From Pyrrhosoma nymphula (lineage: Eukaryota; Arthropoda; Insecta; Odonata; Coenagrionidae), in contig OY754337.1 of NCBI GenBank assembly GCA_963573305.1, positions 73,009,094-73,073,093 of the forward strand: DNA of 64,000 bases, read 5' to 3'. The translations under genes were made by a program, and so were the position numbers. The notes beneath the pieces are model-generated. The model was not told the DNA's origin. It did no database searches and saw nothing but the letters and a program-made list of their open reading frames with translations. Positions 12,232-24,300 of this stretch are shown in pieces; the first letter of the stretch is position 1, and the number at the start of each line of letters is the position of its first letter.

Positions 12232-12370
12232 TAACTTTGCAAAGTTCACTATTTAGTTTTATATTCACGACCCGGGTTGCGACAGTTTATGTCATCTTCA
12301 GGTTCTGAAGACATAAACTGTCGAAACCCGGGTCGTGAATAAATACTAAATAGTGAAATATGCAAAGTTT
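12232..12370. mobile_element. Foldback element with hammerhead-like motif in each arm
   Basis: Nearly perfect palindrome: AACTTTGCAAAGTTCACTA at the left is mirrored by TAGTGAAATATGCAAAGTT at the right, and CACGACCCGGGTT by AACCCGGGTCGTG. The right arm reads CTGAAGA (12,305-12,311), CATAAACTGTC, GAAA (12,323-12,326), CCCGGG, TC. The left arm, on the minus strand, reads CTGAAGA, TGACATAAACTGTC, GCAA, CCCGGG, TC. Arm divergence is small, so it is younger than, or better kept than, the 6.7-kb copy. Confidence 0.9.
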
Positions 12371-13603
12371 GCTCTTTTATCCATTATGGAAAAATTTCAC
12401 ACAGTTACTCCTGACATCGTTCGTTTTAGTTGCATACTTAACCATATAGGTACTGTATGCATAAAAACAACCAGAACTAAAACGAAAAAGGAACATTACT
12501 AACTAAATATGTCAACTTTGAGCTCAGTGCAAGGAAATGCACTGCTGAGTGAACTTTGACGCTGGATTGAAAATGGTTAATGGTATTTCCCCCCCGTGAT
12601 TAAACTGGCTGTCCTAATTTTATTTTAATTGAGCAATATCTTGGATTAGGTGCAATGAACAGATAATTCAGAATTAGCTTTAGTCTTAAATTCTATTGAT
12701 TATAACTTTGAACATTTATGTGTCTATCCCGGGGATATAATTTTGAGATAACTCACATTTCGTCCAATAGAATGGTGTAAAGCACGTGACGATCTTTCAC
12801 TGATGCCGAGCAAATTTTTATGAATGCCGATTTAGTAACAGGTTATGTAAAAAATTAGAGATAGCTTTAGTACCTCGAAATGCACTGATTAATTTAGTAA
12901 AATTATATTTTTGATTGAGGATTTGATGATATTTTTTGGAACCCATGTATTTTTGGGGGAATTATTAGTGCAAAAGTACCCTAGATTCCATTACTACGTC
13001 CCTCGTGCAACAGCCATTAAGGATGATATACTGCGTGAAAGACCCGTAGTGTGCGACATACCTAGCGGAGAGAAGGGATTATACGGGAGAGAAATAATGC
13101 TTTAGGTTCGGATGCTCACCCAATTAATTTAGTACCAGGTGAATTTTCTCGTGGAAATAGTAGTACATGCTCGCGGCTGGGATGCTAGCAGCAAAATGCG
13201 CGCCATCTCTCGGTAAACAAGACGGATTATCACTTCCGTCGTACTCACACAAGTACGTAGTTCACACGAAGACCCGCGGCTCTTTTCCCAGGGTTACCAA
13301 CTCTGCCACCAATACTGCTAGAATCCCGTTATCAGACAAGTACTTTAAAAATTTCCAGTGTCCTGGATTGAGATGTTTTCATCCCTCTTTGGGTCAAGTA
13401 ATACTCCATGAAATATTCATTCTATTGTTATCTTTTGCTACCGTTTATTGCCTTTTAATTTGTTATTTGTTGCTATTAAAATACGAAGTGTAAAAATATC
13501 TCAGTTTTCTTAAATAAAATGCTCTCCATTCAAAGAAGTAATGACCTTTCATTAAAATTAATTAATTTGAATTTTCTTGCTTTATGGCCCGTTGTGAGTC
13601 GAT
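12371..13603. other. No feature seen
   Basis: AT-rich. Open frames at 12,911-13,105 and 13,167-13,493 show no domain I recognise. Confidence 0.5.
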
Positions 13604-13970
13604 TAATTCAATTCAATTCATTTATTATCGTGGTTTTTTTGGCTCGTGAAATATTTTTTAATTGAGATTACATTGGAATATATTACAAAAAGGAGACAGG
13701 TAAATAAGAAAAGCATAAAAAATGAAAATAAAAAATAAAGCAATAAATGCAAAAAATATACATTCAAATTCCATTAAGTGTGAATACGCCTGTATTCAGC
13801 TTCAAAATGTAAATACATATCACGCATATTGAAAACACCCATCTTACGTACATATTTACACAAATTTCTTAAGTTAGGTAAAATTATTCCAAAATAACTT
13901 AGTATTCCTAATTGTAATTACGTATATAACGATATAAAGTATCTTATAGTGTGAAAAAATTGATCTTCCA
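13604..13970 (-). mobile_element. Probable LINE 3' remnant with AATTG tail, minus strand
   Basis: On the minus strand the segment ends ATAATAAATGAATTGAATTGAATT (13,604-13,627), the AATAAA-like plus tandem-pentamer tail typical of a non-LTR element 3' end. Further 5' on that strand (about 13,960-13,790) a stretch reads openly as ...LRNLCKYVRKMGVFNMRDMYL..., which could be a C-terminal remnant, but the family is not identified. Confidence 0.45.
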
Positions 13971-15319
13971 AATGATTATCAGAATTCTAACATCATTCGA
14001 AAAAAGTTAGCACTATAATTTTTAATGCAAACATTCATCGTTGGTGATTTGTTGGATTGTATTTAAATTTGTTGTTATTTAGCATTGAAAACTGAAAAAC
14101 ATTCACACATAATCACTGTATATGAATGTGGATTACACATTTCACGTGTTGTTAGTAAATATATCTTAAAATTTCTACTCTTGATATCGGACGGATCCAG
14201 GTGAGTTGGTAACTCTACTGTTTACTCTCCCCATTTCCCAATGGAGGTCAAAATTGTGACGTCAGGAGGGAATTGGGGAGGGGGGAATGAAAAGGGGGAG
14301 GGGCGTAGTATAAACAGGGCTCCCAGATGACGATCGACGCGGCGATACAGTGAGACCTCTCCCAACCTCTCCCTCACGTTAAAGCCAAAACCCCTGAGGG
14401 TCCACTGGTCCACTCACCTCTCCTCCCCATGTCCTACGGCACCGTGGGATTGTGTGTTACGTTTGGGCGTCGTAAATCTTAAAGAGGAGGCGCGTCTGGA
14501 TGCGCCAGCCGTTATCAGCTGTTCGGGACGCCCCAGAGTATGTAGGTACACCTCTTCCTCGTGAACGTGGCCGCTACGTATATATGCATATATATTCACG
14601 TACATGTCGCAACGGCGTCGTTGGTGGAAACTGCGGACACACCGCACATACACATGCAGTCGCATTTCACGCACCCGATTTTACGTTGCCGCGGATACCG
14701 CAGCCAATCAGAAGGAGTTATTGCTTGCGGAGGCCGCTTTTCCGCACGAGTCACCCGTCTCTCAACTTCTACCGCAGGTTTCGTTGCTGCGGAGTTGAAG
14801 GTATACGTACTGTCAGTCAGTTGTCAATATCAATGTGAAGTTCAAAGGTATGGATTGTCTTATTATTCTCTGGTGCTCTATCCATGTTGGTCGGAATTTT
14901 CGAGCTTCGGCAGGGACGGAAATTTGACAGTCTCATAAACTTTTGATTATGTCATTTAAAAATTAAGATTTATCGAGGATGTAATATGACTGAGTAGGGA
15001 CCCAGCCACTCGTCCTGTGCTGCCGGAGATACGAAAAAGGGGTGCTTTGAGCGACGATCATCATCTTTCCGAACACGAAGAAATGGAAAATGGAATGCAC
15101 TGAGAAGTTCCTTTAGCTGTCCGTTTCTCAACTTTTCCTGCAGGTTACGTGGCGGCTGCGAGCTACAACAAACCCTTCACACCAGTATTTGTGACTTGGA
15201 TAACTCTTAAAAATTTGAAATGCAATGGGGTACCATGATAGGAATGGCAGTGTAACGTATTTAGGGTGATTCACTAAGGCACTACAAATTACTGAATTAA
15301 AAACAGTTGTAAAAATATG
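13971..15319. other. Unassigned, includes a GC-rich and CpG-rich block
   Basis: From about 14,220 to 14,860 the sequence is clearly richer in G+C and CpG than its surroundings and carries overlapping open frames on both strands (minus 14,222-14,674; plus 14,500-14,938). No domain is recognised. Two related segments at 14,755-14,800 and 15,118-15,162 share CTCAACTT.T.C.GCAGGTT. The self-complementary TATATATGCATATATA lies at 14,579-14,594. Confidence 0.45.
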
Positions 15320-15780
15320 TGGTCTCGTTCGATCGGGTGTGCGAGTACAATGCGAGCATAATCTTGAATTGGTGAGACGCAGTTGTGAGTCAAAACTGTC
15401 TGGCGGCCATTATGGAGGGGCGGAAATAACTCCGCGTTACATCTCGAGAATTCGACATGCTGGCGCGCCAATTTTGGAATCAACCGAAAAATCTCGTTTA
15501 ATTCCGTCTGTTTAGGGAAAAAATTACAATGTCCACTACATTTGCAGGTGAAAATAAAAAATAAGTTCGTCATTATAATTTTAAAAGTTAGCTCTAACTA
15601 ACCGTATCATGCAGATGAAATATAAGAGAACGGATCTTATGAGAAAAATTGTCTTAATTCGCCACCAATCATTACCGTTTGTCAGAGGTGGAACGGGTTA
15701 GATGGCTTAAGGAACGTTGGAAAGTGGATACGGCGCGTACCCCAAACGAAGGAGTGAGAAACTCGACGGCTGCAGAATCT
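15320..15780 (+). repeat. Repeat module copy B with short conserved peptide frame
   Basis: Second copy of the module at 11,406-11,907, same orientation, 3.9 kb away. It starts TGGTCTCGTTCGATCGG, contains GAGTACAATGCGAGCATAA and CCAATTTTGGAATCAACC, and encodes from the Met at 15,679 a peptide starting MSEVERVRWLKERWKVDTAR. The conserved residues against copy A are M-S-D/E-x-E-R-x-R-W-L-x-E-R-x-x-x-D-x-A-R. The frame continues to 15,930 but similarity fades after about 40 residues. Confidence 0.6.
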
Positions 15781-16639
15781 ATTTCACTATTTACGTCAAT
15801 GCCATGGATTCCTCGGATCTTGACCCTGGCACAATCTCTCGTAATTCTCAAACTAGATCAAGAACCAAAACCAATGGATTTCCATCATATTCATTTTTCA
15901 CTCGGCGCTACCTCGGTCATGGAGACTTAGTAGTTTGATAACGCATGCCACTCTGGCGATATGGTGTATGGGGTGTATGGAAGCATTCATGCATTGCCAA
16001 AGATAAATTGTGGAGTGCACTGCGAATCAATCGCTGTGATGCTTTCATACGGTTTTAACCACAAGTGTACGGAAGTACGAAAATTTAGTAAAAACTCGTA
16101 CCCGAATCCCTCGATATCACTCCCGAGCGCTAGTGCTCAAGATGGTTTGGCGATTGGGCTCTCCTCATAATGGCTTTCAAATGGATTTCAGCCATCTTGC
16201 TGAAGATATAGTTTAGATAATCACGGGATAGCATTGTATCACTATTTGAATAATCGTTGGACGAAATATCCGAGATTGTATTTCAAAGCTTGTTAAATAG
16301 CGCGAAAGTCTTCTCATACGAAATTGAACGCTTTTACAACCAACGCGAAAATCTTTCGAATGCATACATATTTATTTTATCATTTAGGTTCTTGAATGTT
16401 CCGTACAGGAGCACATATTTGTGCTGAACATTATTTACTGAAATTTGATCTGTGAGCATGCTTCCCAATTCTAACATATTGCGTGAAATTGACAGGGTAG
16501 GGAGAAGGAGGCTTCATAAAATCTAATGTTTTCTTACTTCGCAGTGGTAGATTTGGGAGTCACCAAACTTAACAGAGAGTGCCAGTAACAATTAAAGTAA
16601 CCTACTGGTCATGGTTTTAATGGAAGCTGGAAAAAATCC
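15781..16639. other. No feature seen
   Basis: AT-rich; no recognisable coding remnant, tRNA box or inverted repeat. Confidence 0.5.
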
Positions 16640-17170
16640 TCCAGATTTTTACGCGTGCAGGGCCCTCTCTATCTACCTCTAGTATTACTTTCTTCCTCTC
16701 ACTCAGTGTACGTTCTACCCGTCTTCATCCCGTCCATAAAACTTTCTTCTTCTCGTTCTTTTGTTCTTTATTCACTTTATTCATCTCCCCGCTTACCCAA
16801 CATCCTTACCTCAATCATCGTGTTGAGGAACCCATAACCCCTCATTACTTCTTCCAGCTACCTACTTTGCCTGCTCCTTATCTCATCCAGAAGTTTCCTT
16901 TCTTCAATAGCCATGTAAAGCACATCCTCATTTTCCTTCTTTTTCTATGCACTGCACCTTCTCCATCCTCCTTTTCACCCACATCTCGAACGTCTGTAGC
17001 CTATTTTCGTCTTCCTTTCTCAGAGACCACGTTTCTGCCTCATAAAACGCCACACTCGATATCAAAATCTTCATCAGCCTCTTCTTTATATCCTTACCCA
17101 AGGTCCCCGTCATCAGTTCCCTTCTATTACTAAACGCTTTTTTCGCTAACGCTATTTTCCTCCATATGTT
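16640..17170 (-). pseudogene. RTE-type LINE (endonuclease-RT) C-terminal remnant
   Basis: Minus-strand translation from about 17,170 gives RKIALAKKAFSNRRELMTG, then LGKDIKKRLMKILISSVA, then ETWSLRKEDENRLQTFEMW and VKRRMEKV. After a frameshift near 16,945 it resumes with EDVLYMAIEERKLLDEIRS. This matches the conserved segment after the RT domain of endonuclease-bearing LINEs (usual form: R.A.AK.AF.., YVWSVALYGAETWTL, LEAFEMW.WRRM). The remaining part to about 16,640 is compatible with the C-terminus but too decayed to confirm. No RT catalytic motif is left. Clade assignment to RTE is tentative. Confidence 0.8.
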
Positions 17171-18648
17171 TTTTCAGTAATGCCCATTTTCTGCTAGCGT
17201 ACTATCGAAGTAATAAAATTGCTTTACCTGCTCCAGGTTGTGACGTTTGTGCCAGTGTAACTTCAAGTGTTTGCTGTGTAAAATGTTTTGTCAAGCTGTG
17301 AATTTAAATAAATAAACTATGAAAGACAGTCACCATACAAGAACTGACTCAGCTGTCGCTTTGAGTTAATATCTTTGCCGAAATATTTTGAAACGCTAAG
17401 TGCATGATCTTCTTGACTTCTCAGATAAAGGATTTAATACTCGTTCACACTGATACCTCTTTTGATAGACATTCGTTTTCTTACTTCGGAGTAACTATGA
17501 CTTTTCTAGAAATTCGCAAAATTTCATAAACATTTTAACGTTAATAAGTTCAATTTGTTAATTGGTTTTATCCTTTATAATGACCAAAACAATTTCAAGT
17601 GACACGGGATTTTATAACCATTTTAGTTAGTATCTTCTTTTGTGTAATGGTGCCACTAATTGCAAGATAAATTGACTGTACTCTTTAAACCTTCATCTTT
17701 TGAGCGCCACGTGGCTCATTGTAATATCTCTTACACATTTCGAGTTATTAATAAATGTTTTATGTACACAATCTTGGCGCATCGCCACCTGCCATAGTTA
17801 CCTTCCCATCCGTACCGATTTTCAAGACGTTTCTCGTCAAAAGTGATGATATTCACCAAGTTTTTATTTATTCAATGACCTCTGTTGTTGTCTCAGGGGT
17901 GCTTGCGATCTCACGTCGTTGCTCGACCGTCAATCTCATGACATTGCGTCTGGGGAGGAGTCGTTGCCGTCGCGTCGCCTGCAATTGGATGAGGGTGACT
18001 GCCACATAGCCGCATGTTGGCCTGCAAATACCCTGCCGCAGCATTCCTCTGAGTGTGTGTTGTTCTGGTTATCGCGCGGCACCCGGTGCCTCGAGTTGAC
18101 ATCTAGGGTGGGCCCTGAGGCCCCTGGCAGCAAGCTTCTCCTGCCTTTGTCCGTGTACCCCTCCATTTCATCCTGACACCAGGGAAGACGAGAACGGGAG
18201 GTCAAAATTATCTAGATCCAAAATTAGAACAATTTTGATATTTATCTTTGGTCACGGGGGGGAAGGACGACCAGTTTTTTATGTCAGAAACTCATCTCTC
18301 TCTCTCCCTCTTTCTTTCTCCCTCTCTCTCCAGGGGGTTATTTTTTAATCTATCATTTGTGTTGACTCTTAGCGAGAAGACGGGAGACCCGCTCTGTTCT
18401 CGAAATGATCGGTTCACGTTCGCCGAAGTCCGATTAGGGCTCCATTTCACGTTCCCTACGACAGGTGAGATGGAACTCTTGAAATACGGAGGAAAATGAA
18501 ACGGAGCAAGAGTCGAAAGATTTGGATCAAGTGTCGAAAGAGCTGGTGAGTCAAAGAAAAAAGACCTGCAGATCACCACTTAAGAGCCGAAGATGGTCAC
18601 GCCGCCTGGGTGGTGGAGTAGAACTCAGGAAAATGACGTAATTTTCCG
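17171..18648. other. Unassigned, with a (TC)n tract
   Basis: A moderately GC-rich block lies at 17,880-18,180 and a pyrimidine tract (CTCTCTCTCCCTCTTTCTTT type) at 18,292-18,331. Open frames on both strands here look like composition effects. No gene is recognised. Confidence 0.45.
18292..18331. repeat. Polypyrimidine (TC)n-like microsatellite
   Basis: Forty bases consisting almost only of C and T on the plus strand, mostly CT dinucleotides. Confidence 0.85.
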
Positions 18649-18689
18649 TATTTTATGACGTATTCTCACTTAAGTGAGATCATAAAATA
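18649..18689. repeat. Small hairpin around CTCACTTAAGTGAG
   Basis: TATTTTATGA and CTCACTT on the left pair with AAGTGAG and TCATAAAATA on the right; the left arm has an extra 5 bases. Centre is a perfect CTCACTTAAGTGAG palindrome. It may be a worn MITE core. Confidence 0.65.
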
Positions 18690-19919
18690 ACCCCCAGGAA
18701 CGCAAAGGATTATTGTGAGAGATTGTTTTCTGAAAAGTGTTTTGTATTTGTCAAAATACCTTGCATGGGAGGAGGGGACGAGGAACTCTTAAGGTGTATG
18801 TTTTGGCCATATTATAGCCTTATGAGACCTCGAAAATGGTAGAGCTATATGAATATAATTTGGGAAGTAGGTCAAATTTCAATCGGGTTGAAAAGTCGGA
18901 ATTTTTGTTGCTTTCTTAATCTACGATTGATCGAGCAACCGTCATCATGAATTCCGAAGCGATTTAGAATTAATTTTGGTGATAGAGGAATTGATTGGTA
19001 AAGCTCGTAATCGGCATTAAAAATGAACGAAAATAATCAAGGGTTCGTTTATTTACTAAATTTAATCATATCACTGACAGTGGAAGCGGGCAGCTCCGCT
19101 GTTTCGTTTGAGTGTTACACGCGAATATCTCTTTACTTTTATCGAGATGCTGCTCCGCAAAATGTAAAGCAAATATTCTTCCGCCAACATTACGTATGAA
19201 TTCACTCATATTACCAGGGTTACAAACAATACAACGGGGAACTAAACAAACTGTTTAATCACATTCCAAACGAGAGGTAGCAATGATAAAACAAATTTTA
19301 AAGAAAAAAAAAGGCAAATTAATAGCGTTTTCATTTTGCGGATCGAGAGCTTAATAAAAATTAAAGATTTAGGTATGTATTACCTTGATCAATAACGCAA
19401 CATACTAATATGCAAATGTTCAGGGAAAATATGGTTAGCCCAAAAATTAATTTTTTTTCAAAAGTATGCTCAACTAGCCTGACCGTTGGGTTCCAAAATA
19501 CCTTTCTTACTTCATAACCTTGCCTACTCACATAATTCCGGCAATTACCTATGTCACAAGCCCCATTTGTTACAAATAGAGTTTTTTTTGTTAACAGTTA
19601 TAAGCCATATTCTTCAAAAGGAGATACGACGGCAGAATCATTGTGTTTCTTATACCCGGTGACGGCATAGTGATCTACCACTTCCACGGAGATTCACTCT
19701 TTATATGTATTCCGTTGCAAATCACGCTCTTTATCCCCTCGACTTAATATTATTCAGTATCATGAGTCACATTATTTTCTCTCAGTAGGTTTTTTGCCGA
19801 TTTTTCACACCCCTCTTAATACGTGGGTGTTTACCTGCAGTGGGGTTTTTTCGTGACAAATGCCAGCCGAAATTGTTGCGTTTTTCCCACAATTGTACAT
19901 ATATTTTTACATTTATTTC
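18690..19919. other. No feature seen
   Basis: AT-rich; no recognisable element. Confidence 0.5.
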
Positions 19920-20098
19920 TGATACTTCATTATGTCGTGTTAATATCCTATCTCTATTGTTTTTAGTATTATTTCTTTGATTTATATATTGCAGTGTTTG
20001 TCATATTCACTGCATTAATGTACTAACGAGGGGTTAGATGGAAGAAGGGACTTTTAAAGTATCAATCTCGCCCCAAAAGACGTTTATCTATCTATCTT
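19920..20098 (+). mobile_element. LINE 3' UTR end with TATC tail
   Basis: The segment ends GGGTTAGATGGAAGAAGGGAC...AATCTCGCCCCAAAAGACG followed by TTTATCTATCTATC. A GGTTAGATGGAAGA...CTCGCCC block followed by a tetranucleotide tail is the usual 3' end of CR1/Jockey-group LINEs in insects. No ORF remnant is visible upstream. Confidence 0.55.
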
Positions 20099-20500
20099 GA
20101 CTTAGCTGTTTAACGATTTAGGGATAACTACAAATAGAGGTCTAAGTAAGAGGCAATTAGGCCGCAGTATAAATACAGTGCTACTCCACCTAAAGTCACA
20201 CCTTGAAATCATGCTTTAAGAAAATATTTTCATTGCGCTCGATGTTCGGGTTCCCAATGGCTAACGGAGACCGAATTTACATATTTACAATATGTTTGGT
20301 GAAAATCCATGTACGAATACACGGATTTTCATCCCAATACCCCAATATAATCACTTCTAGGTTTTAAAAACATAAACTTTCCCAAATCCGAAATAATGTG
20401 TTCCCTTCAACCAATGAGCTCCCTTCGCTGTATATTCCCTCCAGCCATCATCTTTGGGCAGTCTCTGGCTTTTGCACTCAATTTTCAATTTTACCTTTCT
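20099..20500. other. No feature seen
   Basis: AT-rich spacer and target site of the SINE that follows. Confidence 0.5.
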
Positions 20501-20513
20501 ATAATAAGTTTTC

Positions 20514-20748
20514 AGGGGAAGCGTGGTGGCCTAGTGGGTAGAGTGCTTGGCTACTGATCGAAGGGTCCCGGATTCAAATCCGGGTGAAGCCTTTGGACGC
20601 CCCCGAACAAAAAAATCCTCGGAGTGCGAGGTGGCCCAGGGAAAGGAATTGGCCCCCCTACCCTGTCCGGCATAGCTTGGTTTAGTACGGGGTAAGCTCT
20701 ACCCTCAACTACCCAAACCAACCTTCGGGTTGAATCACTGAGTGAGTG
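20514..20748 (+). mobile_element. Complete tRNA-derived SINE with target site duplication
   Basis: The head has a perfect A box (TGGCCTAGTGG) and B box (GGATTCAAATCC) at tRNA spacing, so it is an RNA polymerase III promoter. A non-tRNA body with CCTCGGAGTGCGAGGTGGCCC follows, and the unit ends with TGAGTGAGTG, a short tetramer tail. It is flanked by imperfect direct repeats ATAATAAGTTTTC (20,501-20,513) and ATAGTAAGTTTC (20,749-20,760), as expected for LINE-driven insertion. About 235 bp, and apparently full length. Confidence 0.85.
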
Positions 20749-20760
20749 ATAGTAAGTTTC

Positions 20761-21240
20761 TTCCTCTACCTTCCCACACGCCGTTCAAAATCCCTGTTTT
20801 CTTTCTCCATTATCCTCTCTTGCCTCTAACAATCTCATCTGCATTAACTCCTAACACACCTAACAACACTCCTAACTATTAACAATTAACAATACACAAC
20901 CACTTCCAAATCCGTCACCCAAAAAGTACCTCACCTTATGGTCCGATAGTTACCAACAGCATTGCATACCTTTCATTACCCATTACTTGAAGATAAAATC
21001 AGCGTTCTCCTAGTCTAAAATAGTTATGTGTTCCTTTGCCTTTCTACCATACGCTTTGGCAACTCCCTACTCTCATAAGAAGACATCGCGTGGCTGATAT
21101 TCGGTATCCAAATGAGGCAATTATTTTCTGAAACTATAGAGAGAATGCGGGAAAAGTATCACGGCTTACTTCCATTTAGACCGGGGTTCACGAGTAAAGG
21201 AAGATTATACCACCGTATAAATACTTTGCAGTGCTCTTGT
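20761..21240. other. No feature seen
   Basis: AT-rich, pyrimidine-leaning. The words ATAGTTACCAACAGCATTGCATAC at about 20,945 resemble ATAGTTGCCAACACC-ATTGCTTAC at about 37,719, suggesting a shared old repeat that could not be classified. Confidence 0.4.
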
Positions 21241-21320
21241 CGTGCCGAGCAGAGCGGTTAGAGGCGCTGGGTTAGTAATAGCCATTTTGTGGCCCGGGTT
21301 CGAGTCCCAGGCAGGTCAAA
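21241..21320 (+). mobile_element. tRNA-derived SINE head with T-rich end
   Basis: GTGCCGAGCAGAGCGGTTAG gives an A-box region, an extra arm follows, and GGGTTCGAGTCCC is a consensus B box. A run of T (pol III terminator-like) follows at 21,319-21,325. The layout resembles a class II tRNA (Leu/Ser type) with a long variable arm, but the acceptor ends do not pair convincingly. A SINE or tRNA pseudogene is favoured over a working tRNA. Confidence 0.6.
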
Positions 21321-24300
21321 TTTTTTCTTTCGAATATTTTACGGAATCACTGTAGATTGCCCAATCCCATGCATTTACGGCAGTAACAACAATATTTTTT
21401 TTAATTTTCAGCCTATTTGCTGGTTTTTCAATCAACCCGCTTGGGAAACTTTCGAAGCTAATTTCGGGATTCTACTTTGACCGAAAAGAGACTTCACATT
21501 CCGACAGGCCTAATATGTTTAAATTTTGAAAATTCAAGGATACTTCCGTGAATAGGAATGGCTTCGATTGGTTGTGGCTCTTTCTCAAGGCGGTAAATAA
21601 TGAACGGACTATTACTTAATAATATACAGCGATGGATGAACTTAAAATTCAGGGTTGGAGGAAGCATTTTTCGGGCTGGGAAGGGGTTAGCCCTTATGAT
21701 AGATTTCAGTTTTAATAAATATCACGCACAGATAACACAGTATTTCTTTTGCTACATCTTTAGTTCCATCAGCGACTTTTTCAAATTTAGCTGCGTGACT
21801 CAATTGTCCAAAGTTCAATGTAGAATCGTCATTAGCTGTCATCAATCCATACCACAGCTCTCCACGCCTTTCTACATTCAACGATCTGCTATTTTTCTTC
21901 ATGGTACCTTACTTGAACATCCTATTTGATTTAGGTGACGTTTTCCATTTTCGAAGTTCCTCGGTAATAATTCCCACTCATTTGTCCCTCTGTTATTGTT
22001 TTCAATTATGACTTGGCAGTTAATGCAAAGGAGGTAGAAGAAATGCAAGAATGCTCATACAGTATGGATCAAGTACTACCAGGGTACAAAAAGAAGATTA
22101 ACGGGAAGAAAAATACAATTGTAAATGAAAAAAAATGGGAAAAAATTAGCTAAGCGAAGATGTTGCACTGCACGTAGAGGTACTAGATCAAGTGGAACCC
22201 GTCCCTTCGACTCCATCGTATTTCTATTGGCCCACTTTTCCATTGTTTTCAGTCTTTTCTGTTCTGCTGTAGTTTTTTCCTAGTGAATCTATTCCATACA
22301 GTTTAATACGACAACATTTTCAGTTAAGCTCCTATTTACTGCCTCTCTTGCGTTGTTAGTCGTTCGTACATTCCTCTTTTATCTAATCAATGTGATACAT
22401 CAGCAGAAACACGTGAAATATAATCTGACAGAAACTTGGTCTCCACCATATCTCCTCTGCACTCCTTACTAGATTGGTGGTGTTCTGTACAGAAACGGAT
22501 GAATAGCCAAAGACCGCATCTTTCTCTATAGTTGGTCTGATTTAAAAAATACAAAAGCGATGAAGCGGCAGTGGTAATGGATATGGTTGTTTTACTTTGA
22601 AGTAGCATTCGTCAAACCATGGTTGAAAAATGTGCGTTGTATAAAGGTCTTGCATTTGATTTGAACTGGTTAAAGTATCTGAAAGTACTTGAAATACTTC
22701 CCTATATTTTTTACGTAAGGTGTTACGAGCCTAAACGTTATAACGGACCTGAAAAAGATGCAGATAACTTTGCAAATTACCACGCTAAGATAATGCTATG
22801 TACTCTTTGAGATATGTGGTATAATACGTTGAAAAGAGCATTGCAGGTTAATGTTCTTGCTAACACGGAGTCTAGAATATTTACTGACGTGCACAGTAGA
22901 ATGATTAATGGAATTTTCTCGTATCTATTATTTTGCTCGATATCCAATTCCTGTTTGAATCAAAATATTTTTTATCTATTAGGAGAGATGTGATCCAGAG
23001 AGAATTTCATAAGGTAACTAATTATTGGCGCACACGTTTTTATTTACTCTAATTAATTGTAAAAAAATCAGTTCTATCCAAACCAGTCAAATTCTCATTT
23101 GTGTACTAGTACAATGTCGGTACGCCAGGCTTTTCATAGGAATGCTCCAGGTCAATAAAAATTATCTACCTCGGTTAATGTTGGCTTACATTATTTCTAG
23201 ACAAATTAAATTAATTGTAGCCCTGTCATTCGATATGCCTTCCATATGCTAAGGCTAAGCCGACACTTTTCTAGGAATACTCAAGGTTGACATGAACATA
23301 ACTATAGTAATTTGGTCGACCCTGTAAACCTTGTCGATCTTGGGCGTCTTATTAAGTCTCTGATTAGTGTGAAAGGGGTTGGTAATAAGTAATCTCGGGT
23401 CGATTTCCGATTGGATCTCAAGAAGGCGCCTTATTTCTTCCTTTTCGAGTCGATGCGTTCTGGGGCTTTGGGGAGGGGTTGGGTTGGGGGGTGGGGGTGG
23501 AAGACAAGAATCTCATCTTCAGCGGAAGTCTCTCCCTCGCCTGGAATTCCAGTCACGGACGGTCCATCATTTAGAGGGCCTTTTATTTTTATACACCCTC
23601 TTCCTCTCCCCTCTCTTCTTCTCGCCTTCCGCGTTATTTTTCCGATAGATTCGAAGCCCTCTCCACCCCTTCTCATTTCTTCCTTCATACCTCCCCTCCT
23701 TCCATCTTGTCTCACTAGTGCCCCTCCCCCCGTCACCCCTTTTCCCAACCTCCTCCAATTCGCTTCCCAAAGTCCTCGGCGATTGATTCCGGTGCTTCGT
23801 GACGGATAAATAGATGGATGGGTGGGCAGGTACTTATCTATTTTCTGGAATTTTAGACTCCCCGCACAAAGCCTGTTATTGGTTTCCGTTTTTTTTATCC
23901 GCCCCATCTCACCTGTGAAGAGCAAATCTGAGGAAGGTGGAGGAAGAAAATAAGATGTTTTTTTTTCAAGGAAAGTTTTGCTCTCCACATTTTGTTGCGT
24001 CAATTATTGAATATTTGATGGTTCTGGAAAGTATTACTGTGAATTCCTAAATATTTGATTGAAAAAAAGAGTTACTTAACAGGGAGTCTTTAATATTGGT
24101 CAAGCTTTTTCGCGTTTTGAGAACCAACGTGAGTACAGTTTTACGCTTTCAACTACCAACCAACGTCTACCATTCGTCTAATGTGCTTTACATAGCTATG
24201 CCATTTGGCGTTTTATCTAGAAGAACGCATTTTTCCACCACTTAAGGTATTTACACGGCTGAAATTCGTCGACTTGTAACTTATATAATTTTTATATTAT

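Noticed and set aside
21241..21320. Functional tRNA gene
   Set aside because: A and B boxes are good, but the acceptor stem ends do not pair convincingly; a SINE or pseudogene fits better. The same applies to the heads at 2.8, 35.6 and 36.0 kb.
23431..24003. 190-codon minus-strand open frame, among the longest outside the LINE
   Set aside because: It runs through a polypyrimidine/polypurine block, is very rich in Gly, Arg, Lys and Glu from that bias, and overlaps a plus-strand open frame in the same bias. No domain is recognisable.
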